NCBI GenBank assembly: GCA_900554205.1
Contig: USGM01000080.1
Span: 1-15,955, forward strand
Length of the DNA stretch: 15,955 nucleotides
Origin: an uncultured Lachnospiraceae bacterium
Lineage (GTDB): Bacteria; Bacillota; Clostridia; Lachnospirales; Lachnospiraceae
Direction of reading: 5' to 3'
Shown here: in pieces, positions 1 to 6,696 of the stretch
Layout: each line of letters starts with the position of its first letter
Position numbering within the stretch: position 1 is the stretch's first letter
Notes under the pieces: generated by a model
What the model was told of the DNA's origin: nothing
Database searches by the model: none
What the model saw: only the letters and a program-made list of their open reading frames with translations
Program-made: the position numbers and the translations under genes

Positions 1-782
1 CACACAAGGTTACTGTATCTGACCGCCTTCATCCATGCACCGCGGCATCTGTCGGAGAGCACTGCGAAGGTCTCTGCATTCTCGTCCTCTCTGGCGAAGA
101 TCTGCGTAATCTTTGCGCCGACGATATTCTCCTGCAGATAAGCGTTCAGGTTTGAGTTCTTGTTTGACACCTGCTGCCATGCGCGGCGCTGCTTATTCTT
201 GATCCAGAACATGAACACCATCAGGATCGGCACGCCCGCCATAACCACGAGCGACAGCTTCACATCCACACAGAACATGAAAATGACGATAAAGATCAGG
301 TTCAGGATCTCCAGAACCACATTGATCAGTCCGTTGGACAGCATATCCGACACGGAGTTTACATAGTTGACGACACGGATCAGTATTTTTCCGTGCGGTC
401 TGTCGTCGTAATACTGGAACGGCAGCTTCTGCAAATGCGCAAACAGATCCTTGCGGATGTCATAAATGATATTCTGGCTCACATTTACCATGATGCGTGA
501 GCGGATCGTCGTAAAGATAACGCTGACGACATAGGTAGCGATGAGAATGCCCACCAGCCAGAACAGCATGTGCGTGTCCTTATTCGGAATTGCATCGTCG
601 AGCGCCTTCTGTGTCAGCATGGGGCCGAACAGAGCGGCAATGCCGCCGATGGCGCTCAGTACAAAGGCGAGGATCATCCCGCCGAGATATTTCTTAATGT
701 AGACGGATGCCCGGAGCAGATGATGGAAGTCAAAGGGCGTCTCCAGAACTTCGTCTTCTCTATAGGTATTTCTTCTTGCCAT
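1..782 (-). CDS. ABC exporter half-transporter, second subunit (3' end beyond window)
   Basis: About 260 N-terminal residues of an ABC exporter subunit are visible; the coding frame stays open to the left edge, so the nucleotide-binding domain is outside the window. The visible part is the transmembrane domain: hydrophobic segments around residues 35-54 and 72-93, and a long pair around 158-195. The coupling-type segment PFQYYDDRPHGKILIRVVNY near residue 120 and the QENIVGAKITQIFARE segment near 225 are typical of type IV (ABCB-like) exporters. The ATG lies only 2 nt after the stop of the upstream ABC gene, and its ribosome binding site GGGGAGGAG overlaps that gene's end, so the two are translationally coupled. 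Because the upstream partner has a degenerate ATP site, this subunit should carry the catalytically competent Walker B Glu and H-loop His. That is predicted from heterodimeric exporters such as BmrCD, LmrCD and TM287/288 and is not visible here. The substrate cannot be told. Confidence 0.93.
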   Translation of the reverse strand, partial: MARRNTYREDEVLETPFDFHHLLRASVYIKKYLGGMILAFVLSAIGGIAALFGPMLTQKALDDAIPNKDTHMLFWLVGILIATYVVSVIFTTIRSRIMVNVSQNIIYDIRKDLFAHLQKLPFQYYDDRPHGKILIRVVNYVNSVSDMLSNGLINVVLEILNLIFIVIFMFCVDVKLSLVVMAGVPILMVFMFWIKNKQRRAWQQVSNKNSNLNAYLQENIVGAKITQIFAREDENAETFAVLSDRCRGAWMKAVRYSNLV

Positions 783-784
783 GA

Positions 785-2554
785 CTACTCCTCCCCTGTC
801 TGCAATTTAACCAGACTGTAATAATATCCCTTTTTCGCCACCAGTTCCTCATGCGTGCCGGACTCCGTGATATGTCCGTCCTGTAGCACAAGGATCTTAT
901 CAGCCGACTTCGTCGTCGAGATTCTCTGCGCGATAATGATCTTGGTGCAGGGGAAATCCAGCTCCTTCAGGCTGTGCTGGATCTGCTTCTCCGTCTCCAT
1001 ATCGACCGCAGAGGTCGTGTCGTCAAGAATCAGGATCGCCGGTCTCACTGCGAGCGCTCTCGCCAGCGAAATTCTCTGCTTCTGTCCGCCGGAAAGTCCG
1101 ACGCCTCTCTCACCGACGATGGTATCATAGCCCTCCGGCATCTTCGCAATAAAGTCCGATGACGCGGAGTACCTTGCGAATTTCACCACTTCCTCCTGCT
1201 TGATATGGCTGTCTCCATAGGCGATGTTTCCGTCGATGGTGTCCGAGTAAAGCAGCACATCCTGCGTCGCCAGACCGATGTTCTTGCGCAGCTGATGCAG
1301 CTTCATATCCTGCACGTTGATTCCGTCGACGAGGACTTCGCCCGCCGTCGGCTCATAGAATCTCGGGATCAGCTGGATCAGCGAGGTCTTGCCGCAGCCC
1401 GTCTCACCCATGATTGCCACCGTCTCTCCCGGCTCCGCCACGAAGGAAACGTTATGCAGAACAGGCAGCTTGCCATCCGCATACTGGAAGCTGACATCCT
1501 TGAACTCAACTCTGCCGGTAAAGCGCTCCGGTCTGTCAATCGCATCCGGCTTATCCACGATGACCGGCTCGGAATAGTAGATTTCCATAACCTTGTCCGC
1601 CGCCGCAGAGAATCTCTGGAACTCGTTCATAATGTTTCCCAGCTGCCGCATCGGGTTTGCAATCGCCCAGATCAGTCCCGAAAATGCGACGTACTCACCC
1701 ATGGTGATCTGCGAGTTGATGATGAAGATACCGCCGACCGCCAGAAGGACTACCGGCATCAGGTTGGCGAAGGACTCGACATACGGATAGTAGGTCAGCC
1801 ATGTCATTGCCGTCTTCTTGTTCGTCCGGGAATACTCCTGGTTGCACTCGTCGAATCGCTTGATCTCATAGTCTTCCCTTGCAAACGCCTTGACGACACG
1901 GTTGCCGGAGATATTCTCCTGCGCCGCCGTATTCATCTGCGCCAGCTTTTCACGCAGCGCCTTATGTCTGGGCGCGACCTTGTTCTTGAATAAAATGATA
2001 ATCAGGAAGATGAAGGGTGCAATTGCGAACAGGCTCAGCGCCAGCCGCCAGTCCATGTAGAAAAAGTACACTGCCGTCGCCCCCATCAGTGCCAGCGACT
2101 CCACAATCGTCCGGATGACCCATGCGATCATATGTCTTACAGCGTCCAGATCCCCGGTCAGTCTGGTCATCAGATCGCCCGTCCGGAATGTGCTGTAGAA
2201 ATTCATATCCTGTCTCTCAATCTTGTCAAAGAGATAGGTTCTGATCCTGTACAATGCCTTCTGCGACACATGCTCCACATCCATACAGGTCAGATACACG
2301 ATCAGTGTCCTCAGAAAGGTCAGCGCCACCATGGCGATGATCAGCTGATAGAGCAACGGGCGCCGGTTCGCCAGATTCGCCGCCGCGTCCTCCCCCGTCA
2401 GGAAAAGATCGACAATCTTCTGCGTGACGACAGGAACCGTCAGCTGCATCACATTGTACACGATCGTCCCGAAAATTCCGAGCATATACACTGCCCGGTA
2501 GCCCTTCATGTTCTCCCAGAGCCAGCCCAATTTTGACTTTCGTTTGTTCTCCAC
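785..2554 (-). CDS. Heterodimeric ABC exporter subunit with degenerate ATP site
   Basis: A 589-residue full half-transporter with a six-helix transmembrane domain (about residues 20-315) fused to a nucleotide-binding domain (about 345-585). Visible NBD motifs are Walker A GETGCGKT (383-390), Q-loop Gln431, signature LSGGQ (487-491), Walker B ILILDD (507-512) and D-loop SAVD (515-518). Two catalytic positions are altered: the Walker B glutamate is Asp512 and the H-loop histidine is Gln543 (IIAQRIST). This pair of changes is known from the non-hydrolysing subunit of heterodimeric multidrug exporters (BmrC, LmrC, TM287). Translation starts at GTG (2554), preceded by GGGAGG with 6-nt spacing. The gene has its own promoter and structured leader and overlaps functionally with the following ABC gene (2-nt gap). 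Membrane export of a drug, lipid or peptide is the likely role; the substrate is unknown. Confidence 0.95.
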   Translation of the reverse strand: MENKRKSKLGWLWENMKGYRAVYMLGIFGTIVYNVMQLTVPVVTQKIVDLFLTGEDAAANLANRRPLLYQLIIAMVALTFLRTLIVYLTCMDVEHVSQKALYRIRTYLFDKIERQDMNFYSTFRTGDLMTRLTGDLDAVRHMIAWVIRTIVESLALMGATAVYFFYMDWRLALSLFAIAPFIFLIIILFKNKVAPRHKALREKLAQMNTAAQENISGNRVVKAFAREDYEIKRFDECNQEYSRTNKKTAMTWLTYYPYVESFANLMPVVLLAVGGIFIINSQITMGEYVAFSGLIWAIANPMRQLGNIMNEFQRFSAAADKVMEIYYSEPVIVDKPDAIDRPERFTGRVEFKDVSFQYADGKLPVLHNVSFVAEPGETVAIMGETGCGKTSLIQLIPRFYEPTAGEVLVDGINVQDMKLHQLRKNIGLATQDVLLYSDTIDGNIAYGDSHIKQEEVVKFARYSASSDFIAKMPEGYDTIVGERGVGLSGGQKQRISLARALAVRPAILILDDTTSAVDMETEKQIQHSLKELDFPCTKIIIAQRISTTKSADKILVLQDGHITESGTHEELVAKKGYYYSLVKLQTGEE

Positions 2555-2650
2555 TTATTTCCTCCCTGCTGTGACTTTTTTAGAAAAAGAAACACTCCGT
2601 TTTCCGGCACAGCGCGAAAACCCGGCGGCTGAAACCGCTTCAGCCATCAT
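2555..2650 (-). CDS. Possible 31-residue leader ORF upstream of the ABC exporter
   Basis: An ATG at 2650, followed by a second in-frame ATG at 2647, opens a 31-codon frame that ends with TAA at 2557-2555. The next base starts the GTG of the ABC gene, so there is no gap. The frame runs through IR2 and IR3, and its last codons contain the GGGAGG ribosome binding site of the ABC gene. The peptide is basic at its end and has no recognisable family. Its own ribosome binding site is poor (only CGGA nearby). It could be a regulatory leader peptide like BmrB before bmrCD, but a chance frame of this length is quite possible. Confidence 0.25.
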   Translation of the reverse strand: MMAEAVSAAGFSRCAGKRSVSFSKKVTAGRK

Positions 2651-2662
2651 TTCCGTAATGAT
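2599..2662 (-). promoter_or_regulatory. Structured leader: three adjacent inverted repeats before the ABC exporter
   Basis: Three stem-forming inverted repeats lie between the predicted transcript start and the ABC start. IR1 is ATCATT-tccgt-AATGAT (2646-2662), beginning at the predicted +1. IR2 is GGCTGAA-accgc-TTCAGCC (2627-2645) and abuts IR1 directly. IR3 is GTTTTC...GAAAAC (2599-2604 with 2616-2621), followed in the transcript by a T-rich run. IR1 is placed like an operator. The set could also act as an attenuator, as in the B. subtilis bmrCD leader. The repeats are seen directly; the function is inferred. Confidence 0.45.
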
Positions 2663-2669
2663 TAAGGTT

Positions 2670-2698
2670 ATTCTAGCCCTGTGTCGGCGGAGTGTAAA
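2670..2698 (-). promoter_or_regulatory. Sigma-A-type promoter of the ABC exporter operon
   Basis: On the minus strand, TTTACA (2698-2693) and TAGAAT (2675-2670) are separated by exactly 17 nt, each matching the consensus at 5 of 6 positions. The expected transcript start is near 2663, giving a leader of about 110 nt before the GTG start at 2554. The promoter lies just after the GH5 stop, so the exporter can be expressed separately from GH5. Confidence 0.6.
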
Positions 2699-2709
2699 TG
2701 TAGAAAATT

Positions 2710-2746
2710 GCAGTTTAAATGTCCTTTTTTGCATGGGACAGACTGC
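2710..2746 (-). terminator. Possible weak terminator after the GH5 gene
   Basis: An imperfect stem-loop pairs GCAGT (2710-2714) with ACTGC (2742-2746) outside and TGTCC (2720-2724) with GGACA (2736-2740) inside. It starts 3 nt after the GH5 stop. In the minus direction it is followed by only a short T run near 2705, so it is weak as an intrinsic terminator. Confidence 0.3.
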
Positions 2747-2749
2747 CGT

Positions 2750-4033
2750 TTAATCGGCGTACTTCATCAATCCCGTTACAATCTCAGGGTAGATAAAGTA
2801 TCCGCCTCTCCTGTAATACAGGCCGAAATTCTCTCCCTTTCCTGTGAAAGCATTGTTGTCCCACCAGAAGCAGCTCATGCCTCTCGCTCTGGCAGCGGCG
2901 ATATAGTAGGTGGCATGATCGACACGCGACTGCGTATTCTGGCCCTTGTCGCGGGAGCCAAACTCTCCGATCACGACCGGAATGCCGTTTGCAATAAACT
3001 TCTTGTAGAGCTTATCCATAAAGCTGTCGATGTCCGCCGTGAATCTCGCCGTGTCCGAGTCGAATGCGGAGATGCTTCCGCTCTCGCCATCCGCCTGTAA
3101 TGCGAAGTTGTAGGGCGTGTAGGCATGGATGGAGACGATCAGCTTATCCTCCACCGTATCGGTCGGAAGGACGAAGCCGCTGTTCAGCGCGCCGTCCGCT
3201 GAAGCGTCGTAGCCCGGAACCATGAGATATCTCTCTGCGTTGTTGCCGCCGCTCGCGCGCACGGTATTGACAAACGCCTGATTGATCTGGTTGATACAGT
3301 CAATCGCATCGTTGCACTCAGCGGAACCGTTAATCCACCACTCCCACGCCGTTCCGACCTGTCTCGGCTCATTCATGCACTCGAAGATCAGATGCTCGTC
3401 ATAGTCCTTGAACCGCTCGCAGAGCTGCTGCCATATTGTTGTCACATAGTTCACGGACTGCTCCAGATATTCCGTAGAAGGATACATGAACTGTTCGCTG
3501 TTGTCATGATGGATGTTCAGGATCACATACATGCCGTTGTCGTAGACATAGTCCAGAACCTCCTGCACACGGTTCAGCCAGACCTCTGATATCTGATAAT
3601 TTTCATCCACATGGGTATGCCATGTCACAGGAAGCCGCACTGCGTTAAAGCCAGCCTCCTTCAGATCGTCGATCATCTCCTTCGTGGTCGCAATACCCGC
3701 CCAGCAGGTCTCGCTGTCCAGCTCGTTTTTCAGCCCGCTCTCCTGATAAGCGTCAAAGGTATTTCCGAGGTTCCAGCCAATCTTGAGATCATGCACGAAC
3801 CGGAATGCCTCCGTGTCCGGCACATCATACGGCTCAATCTCCACATCCGGAATCTCAAACCGCGCTTCCTCCTCCGTGCTCTCCTCAGAGGATTCCTGCT
3901 CAGAAGCCACGCTCTCCGAGCTGCTCTCCTCCTGCTGCTGACTTCCATTTGCGCTCTCTGCGCCGCAGCCCGTCATCGTTCCTGCCAGCATCGCCGCGCA
4001 GAGAAGCACTGCCATCATTTTCTTCCGTTCCAT
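2750..4033 (-). CDS. GH5 (GH5_4-like) endo-beta-glucanase lipoprotein
   Basis: A 427-residue secreted glycoside hydrolase. The basic N terminus MERKK and a hydrophobic stretch end in a lipobox-like MTGC, with Cys23 as the lipid-modified residue. Residues 24-57 are a Ser/Glu/Gln-rich tether. The catalytic (beta/alpha)8 domain shows GWNLGNTFD (86-94), FNAVRLPVTWH (129-139), NIHHD (173-177), acid/base Glu222 in NEPR, SIHAYTPYNF (301-310), nucleophile Glu357 in GEFGS, and CFWWDNN (388-394). These fit GH5, most like subfamily 4, which cuts beta-glucan, xyloglucan or xylan. No carbohydrate-binding or dockerin domain follows. A start at the more distal ATG (4048) is possible, but GGGAG lies 8 nt before the ATG at 4033 and the signal peptide begins there. 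It would produce oligosaccharides at the cell surface; exact specificity is open. Confidence 0.92.
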   Translation of the reverse strand: MERKKMMAVLLCAAMLAGTMTGCGAESANGSQQQEESSSESVASEQESSEESTEEEARFEIPDVEIEPYDVPDTEAFRFVHDLKIGWNLGNTFDAYQESGLKNELDSETCWAGIATTKEMIDDLKEAGFNAVRLPVTWHTHVDENYQISEVWLNRVQEVLDYVYDNGMYVILNIHHDNSEQFMYPSTEYLEQSVNYVTTIWQQLCERFKDYDEHLIFECMNEPRQVGTAWEWWINGSAECNDAIDCINQINQAFVNTVRASGGNNAERYLMVPGYDASADGALNSGFVLPTDTVEDKLIVSIHAYTPYNFALQADGESGSISAFDSDTARFTADIDSFMDKLYKKFIANGIPVVIGEFGSRDKGQNTQSRVDHATYYIAAARARGMSCFWWDNNAFTGKGENFGLYYRRGGYFIYPEIVTGLMKYAD

Positions 4034-4074
4034 CCTATCCGCTCCCATCTGTCCGCCGGAGCGGACTGTATTTC

Positions 4075-4109
4075 AAAATCCCGACGGCACAGACTGCCAT
4101 CGGGATTTT
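4075..4109 (-). terminator. Strong hairpin terminator after the cytidylate-kinase-like gene
   Basis: A 15-bp stem (4075-4089 with 4095-4109) with one G-U pair closes on a 5-nt loop. The arms are AAAATCCCGACGGCA and its near-complement. It starts 6 nt after the stop of the kinase-like gene. The A/T ends of the arms give a short T run in both directions, so it could work both ways. It lies 42 nt before the GH5 start, so GH5 needs its own promoter or readthrough. Confidence 0.75.
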
Positions 4110-4115
4110 TGAATC

Positions 4116-4709
4116 TTAATTCAGCTTTGCATCGGCAAACTCTTCAATCAGCTTTGCCGTCTTCTCCACTCCCAGCTTGGAGCTGTTAATGCAGAGATCA
4201 TAACCCCTCGAATCTCCCCACGGGAGCTTCGCATAGTAATTGTGATAGGACTTTCTCTTGCTGTCACCGCGCTTCATCTTCGCAAGCGCCTGTGCCTCGT
4301 CGAGCTGGAATTTATCCTTCACATGCTGCAGCTTCGCATCGTGATCGCCGAGCACAAAGACAGACACCAGCGCCGGATGTCCTGCCAGCACATACTCAGA
4401 GCATCTTCCGACAACAACAAAGGATTCGCCCTTCGCCGCTTCCTTCCTTATAAAGTCGAACTGCATCTCTGCGACCGCTTCCTCCACGGAGTTGGAGAAG
4501 CCCTTCACCGTTCTGGAGAGAAAGACATTTCTCTGCTTCTCATCGTTCTTCTCAAGAACCGATATATCGACCCGCTTCTCCTCCGCCACCTTCTCCAACA
4601 GCTTCCTGTCGTACAGCGGCAGCTTTAAATCTTCTGCAACCTTCTCCGCGATCTCATGTCCGGCACTTCCGTATTCGCGGCTTATCGAAATAATAACCTG
4701 TTTCTGCAT
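4116..4709 (-). CDS. Cytidylate-kinase-like family protein (Cytidylate_kin2)
   Basis: A 197-residue soluble protein of the cytidylate-kinase-like family (PF13189 type). It opens with VIISISREYGSAGHEIAEKV (5-24), the family's modified P-loop; the Lys-Thr/Ser of a classical Walker A is absent at this spot. LPLYDRKLLEKVAEE follows as the family's characteristic second segment. Further on are VVVGRCSEYVL and the C-terminal RKSYHNYYAKLPWGDSRGYD then INSSKLG, where CMP kinases have the LID and ribose-binding parts. Several ATGs are available. AAAGGAGG with 6-nt spacing selects 4709, which leaves a 22-nt gap to the permease stop. It is thus co-transcribed with the permease. The substrate is not known for the family; nucleotide or small-molecule phosphorylation is inferred from homology only. 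It is distinct from housekeeping Cmk. Confidence 0.85.
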   Translation of the reverse strand: MQKQVIISISREYGSAGHEIAEKVAEDLKLPLYDRKLLEKVAEEKRVDISVLEKNDEKQRNVFLSRTVKGFSNSVEEAVAEMQFDFIRKEAAKGESFVVVGRCSEYVLAGHPALVSVFVLGDHDAKLQHVKDKFQLDEAQALAKMKRGDSKRKSYHNYYAKLPWGDSRGYDLCINSSKLGVEKTAKLIEEFADAKLN

Positions 4710-4731
4710 CATCTGCCTCCTTTGTCGCGTC

Positions 4732-6087
4732 CTAACAATATCTTGCAAAAATGATCAGCATGGAAATTCCAACCACAATAATCGTCGCCGGTGCTGCTGC
4801 CTTGCAGTACTTGCCCCATGAGATCGGATATCCGTTTTTCATTGCAACAGAGGTTCCGACAACATTCGCAGACGCGCCGATCGGTGTCGCGCTTCCGCCG
4901 ATATCGGTTCCGATGGACAATGCCCATGCCAGCGTATCCACGCCGATTCCCTGCGTTGCCGCAAGGCTCTTAATTACCGGGATCATCGTCGCTGCAAACG
5001 GAATATTGTCGACAAAGGCACTTGCAATAGCCGAGATCCAGATAATAATTGCTACCATAAGCTTTAAGTTTCCGCCGCTCACATCGCCGATAAAACCAGC
5101 GATCAGTTCCAGAATACCCGTCTGCTCCAGTCCTCCGACTACCATGAACAGGCCAACAAAGAACAGCAGTGTGGCATAATCTACCTTTTTCAATATTTTA
5201 CCACAACTTTTTGCATTTGTCACCAGCGTCAGGATAGCAACCACCGTGCCGATCGTGGCAACCGTAAGTCCTGTGAAGGAATGCGTGACAAGCAGCAGAA
5301 CCGCAATTGCAAAAACTACAACGCTTACCGTGAAATCCCGCTTATTCGTGATTGCCTGCTTCGGATCGGGCATCTTCGCAATGTCAGCCGCCGCAACTCT
5401 CTCGCCTGTCAGTTCCTTCCGGTAGATCAGGAAGAAATATACAATAATAACAACCAGAGCAATCACGCAGATCAGACCGGTATTCAGCACAAAGTCAAAG
5501 AAGGAGTAGCCGAGCGAGGTTCCGATAATGATGTTAGGCGGGTCTCCGCACATCGTCGCCGCTCCGCCGAGATTCGCGCAGAACACCTCTGAAATAATCA
5601 TCGGAATCGGATCAAACTTCAAGAGCTGTGCCAGCTCCACTGTCACCGCCGCAAGGAACAGGATTACCGTAATGCTGTCAATGAACATTGACAGGAACGC
5701 CGACATTACCATAAAGACTATGAACAAAGAGATCGGATTATACTTCACCAGCTTTGCCAGTCTCATGCAGAGCCAGCGGAAAAATCCCGCCTTTGCCATG
5801 CCCTCGACCATAATCATCATTCCGGCAAGGAAAATGATCGTCACCCAGTTGATGCCGCTCGTGGACTCCTCCGCTCCGGCAGAATACCAGAAGGACGATG
5901 TGAATATTGTCTTCAGGTTCAGTGTCTGCATGATCGCAGACGGGCTGTGCATGCAGATACCAAACACAATTACCAGCGTCAGGATTCCGCAGCCTATTGT
6001 TACATAATATTTTTCAATCTTATCCAGCACTACCAACACAAACATTGTTACAAAGATCAGCAGTGCCGCTATCTGTGCAGTTGTCAT
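4732..6087 (-). CDS. ArsB/NhaD-SLC13 (ion transporter superfamily) permease
   Basis: A roughly 451-residue polytopic membrane protein with about 11-12 hydrophobic segments. Family marks are the re-entrant-loop motifs: FIDSITVILFLAAVTVELAQ, then CGDPPNIIIGTSLGYSF in the first half, and FVDNIPFAATMIPVIKSL followed by IGTDIGGSATPIGASANVVG in the second. This inverted-repeat pair is typical of ArsB/NhaD/CitMHS-type anion or Na+/H+ carriers. The substrate cannot be read from sequence; arsenite, sodium or a dicarboxylate are all possible for the superfamily. The start at 6087 has GAGG 6 nt before it and puts the first membrane helix at the N terminus; 6099 (MRIEM) is an alternative. The upstream 89 nt from the small membrane protein stop hold no separate promoter that I can see, so the genes are probably one operon. 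Confidence 0.9.
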   Translation of the reverse strand: MTTAQIAALLIFVTMFVLVVLDKIEKYYVTIGCGILTLVIVFGICMHSPSAIMQTLNLKTIFTSSFWYSAGAEESTSGINWVTIIFLAGMMIMVEGMAKAGFFRWLCMRLAKLVKYNPISLFIVFMVMSAFLSMFIDSITVILFLAAVTVELAQLLKFDPIPMIISEVFCANLGGAATMCGDPPNIIIGTSLGYSFFDFVLNTGLICVIALVVIIVYFFLIYRKELTGERVAAADIAKMPDPKQAITNKRDFTVSVVVFAIAVLLLVTHSFTGLTVATIGTVVAILTLVTNAKSCGKILKKVDYATLLFFVGLFMVVGGLEQTGILELIAGFIGDVSGGNLKLMVAIIIWISAIASAFVDNIPFAATMIPVIKSLAATQGIGVDTLAWALSIGTDIGGSATPIGASANVVGTSVAMKNGYPISWGKYCKAAAPATIIVVGISMLIIFARYC

Positions 6088-6176
6088 CTCAATCCTCATT
6101 TCCGCGCACAATCTTTGCGCATAATTCGACCCATGCCAAGTACGCATCGGCACGGATTCCGCCAAAACCTACCGGA

Positions 6177-6599
6177 TCACGCCATGCGCAAAGCTTTTTC
6201 CCCGTCAGTGTCCTCCATATAGAGAATGTGGTAGCATAGCTCTACCACATGATGCACACTGTGACTGATCGTTAATTTACGAATCTCCTGTAAGAGCAGA
6301 TCCTCAAAGGACAGGAAGAAGCCTATCACCAGCAGGACTCCTCCGCCTGTCATCCCTGTGCGGAGCAGTCTCCGCCAGCCTATAAAGTATGTATTTTCCG
6401 CGCATTTTTCTTCACTCTCAGGCTCTTCCACCCGATTCTCGGCAATCTCCTTCGCCGTATATCCAAGTCCGGTCAGCTGCTGTCCTCTATGTAAAACGCG
6501 CTGTTCTGTATGCGGTGCCGCCAGAAAAGTCATCGTCGAAAGCAGGAAGACTGCCAGCACCGCATAGATTATGAAATTGTAATATCTCTCGTTTCTCAT
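6177..6599 (-). CDS. Hypothetical two-TM membrane protein
   Basis: A 140-residue protein that I do not recognise. It has an N-terminal membrane helix (about residues 8-28, FIIYAVLAVFLLSTMTFLAA), a roughly 60-residue hydrophilic middle rich in Glu, and a second helix (about 86-102, GGGVLLVIGFFLSF). A short cytoplasmic tail is rich in His and acidic residues (HSVHHVVELCYHILYMEDTD). The start at 6599 has GGGGA 6 nt upstream; the ATG at 6605 is too close to it. A near-consensus promoter lies about 55 nt before the start, and the permease and kinase-like gene follow on the same strand. That context supports it as a real first gene of that operon. It could be an accessory subunit of the permease, but nothing in the sequence shows this. 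Confidence 0.65.
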   Translation of the reverse strand: MRNERYYNFIIYAVLAVFLLSTMTFLAAPHTEQRVLHRGQQLTGLGYTAKEIAENRVEEPESEEKCAENTYFIGWRRLLRTGMTGGGVLLVIGFFLSFEDLLLQEIRKLTISHSVHHVVELCYHILYMEDTDGEKALRMA

Positions 6600-6659
6600 A
6601 TGCATTCCCCGGCTTTCTCTTCCTGCCCGGCTGACCTTTCGTCAGGCACAATACTATAT

Positions 6660-6687
6660 ATTATATGCAGACTTCCCGGAAAGTCAA
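6660..6687 (-). promoter_or_regulatory. Near-consensus sigma-A promoter of the membrane protein-permease-kinase operon
   Basis: On the minus strand, TTGACT (6687-6682) and a perfect TATAAT (6665-6660) are separated by 16 nt. The -35 lies 9 nt after the MATE stop, so this operon starts in the short gap between the genes. A small stem (CTGAC 6631-6635 with GTCAG 6641-6645) lies 10-20 nt into the predicted transcript. Confidence 0.75.
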
Positions 6688-6696
6688 GCCTGCCTC

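Noticed and set aside
1205..1993. 262-codon plus-strand open frame opposite the ABC exporter subunit
   Set aside because: It runs antisense to the coupling and NBD part of the exporter, is rich in Arg and Leu as such shadows are, and has no recognisable motif.
6088..6165. N-terminal extension of the permease from 6165
   Set aside because: The extra 26 residues are polar and unlike the family; a ribosome binding site lies before 6087 or 6099.
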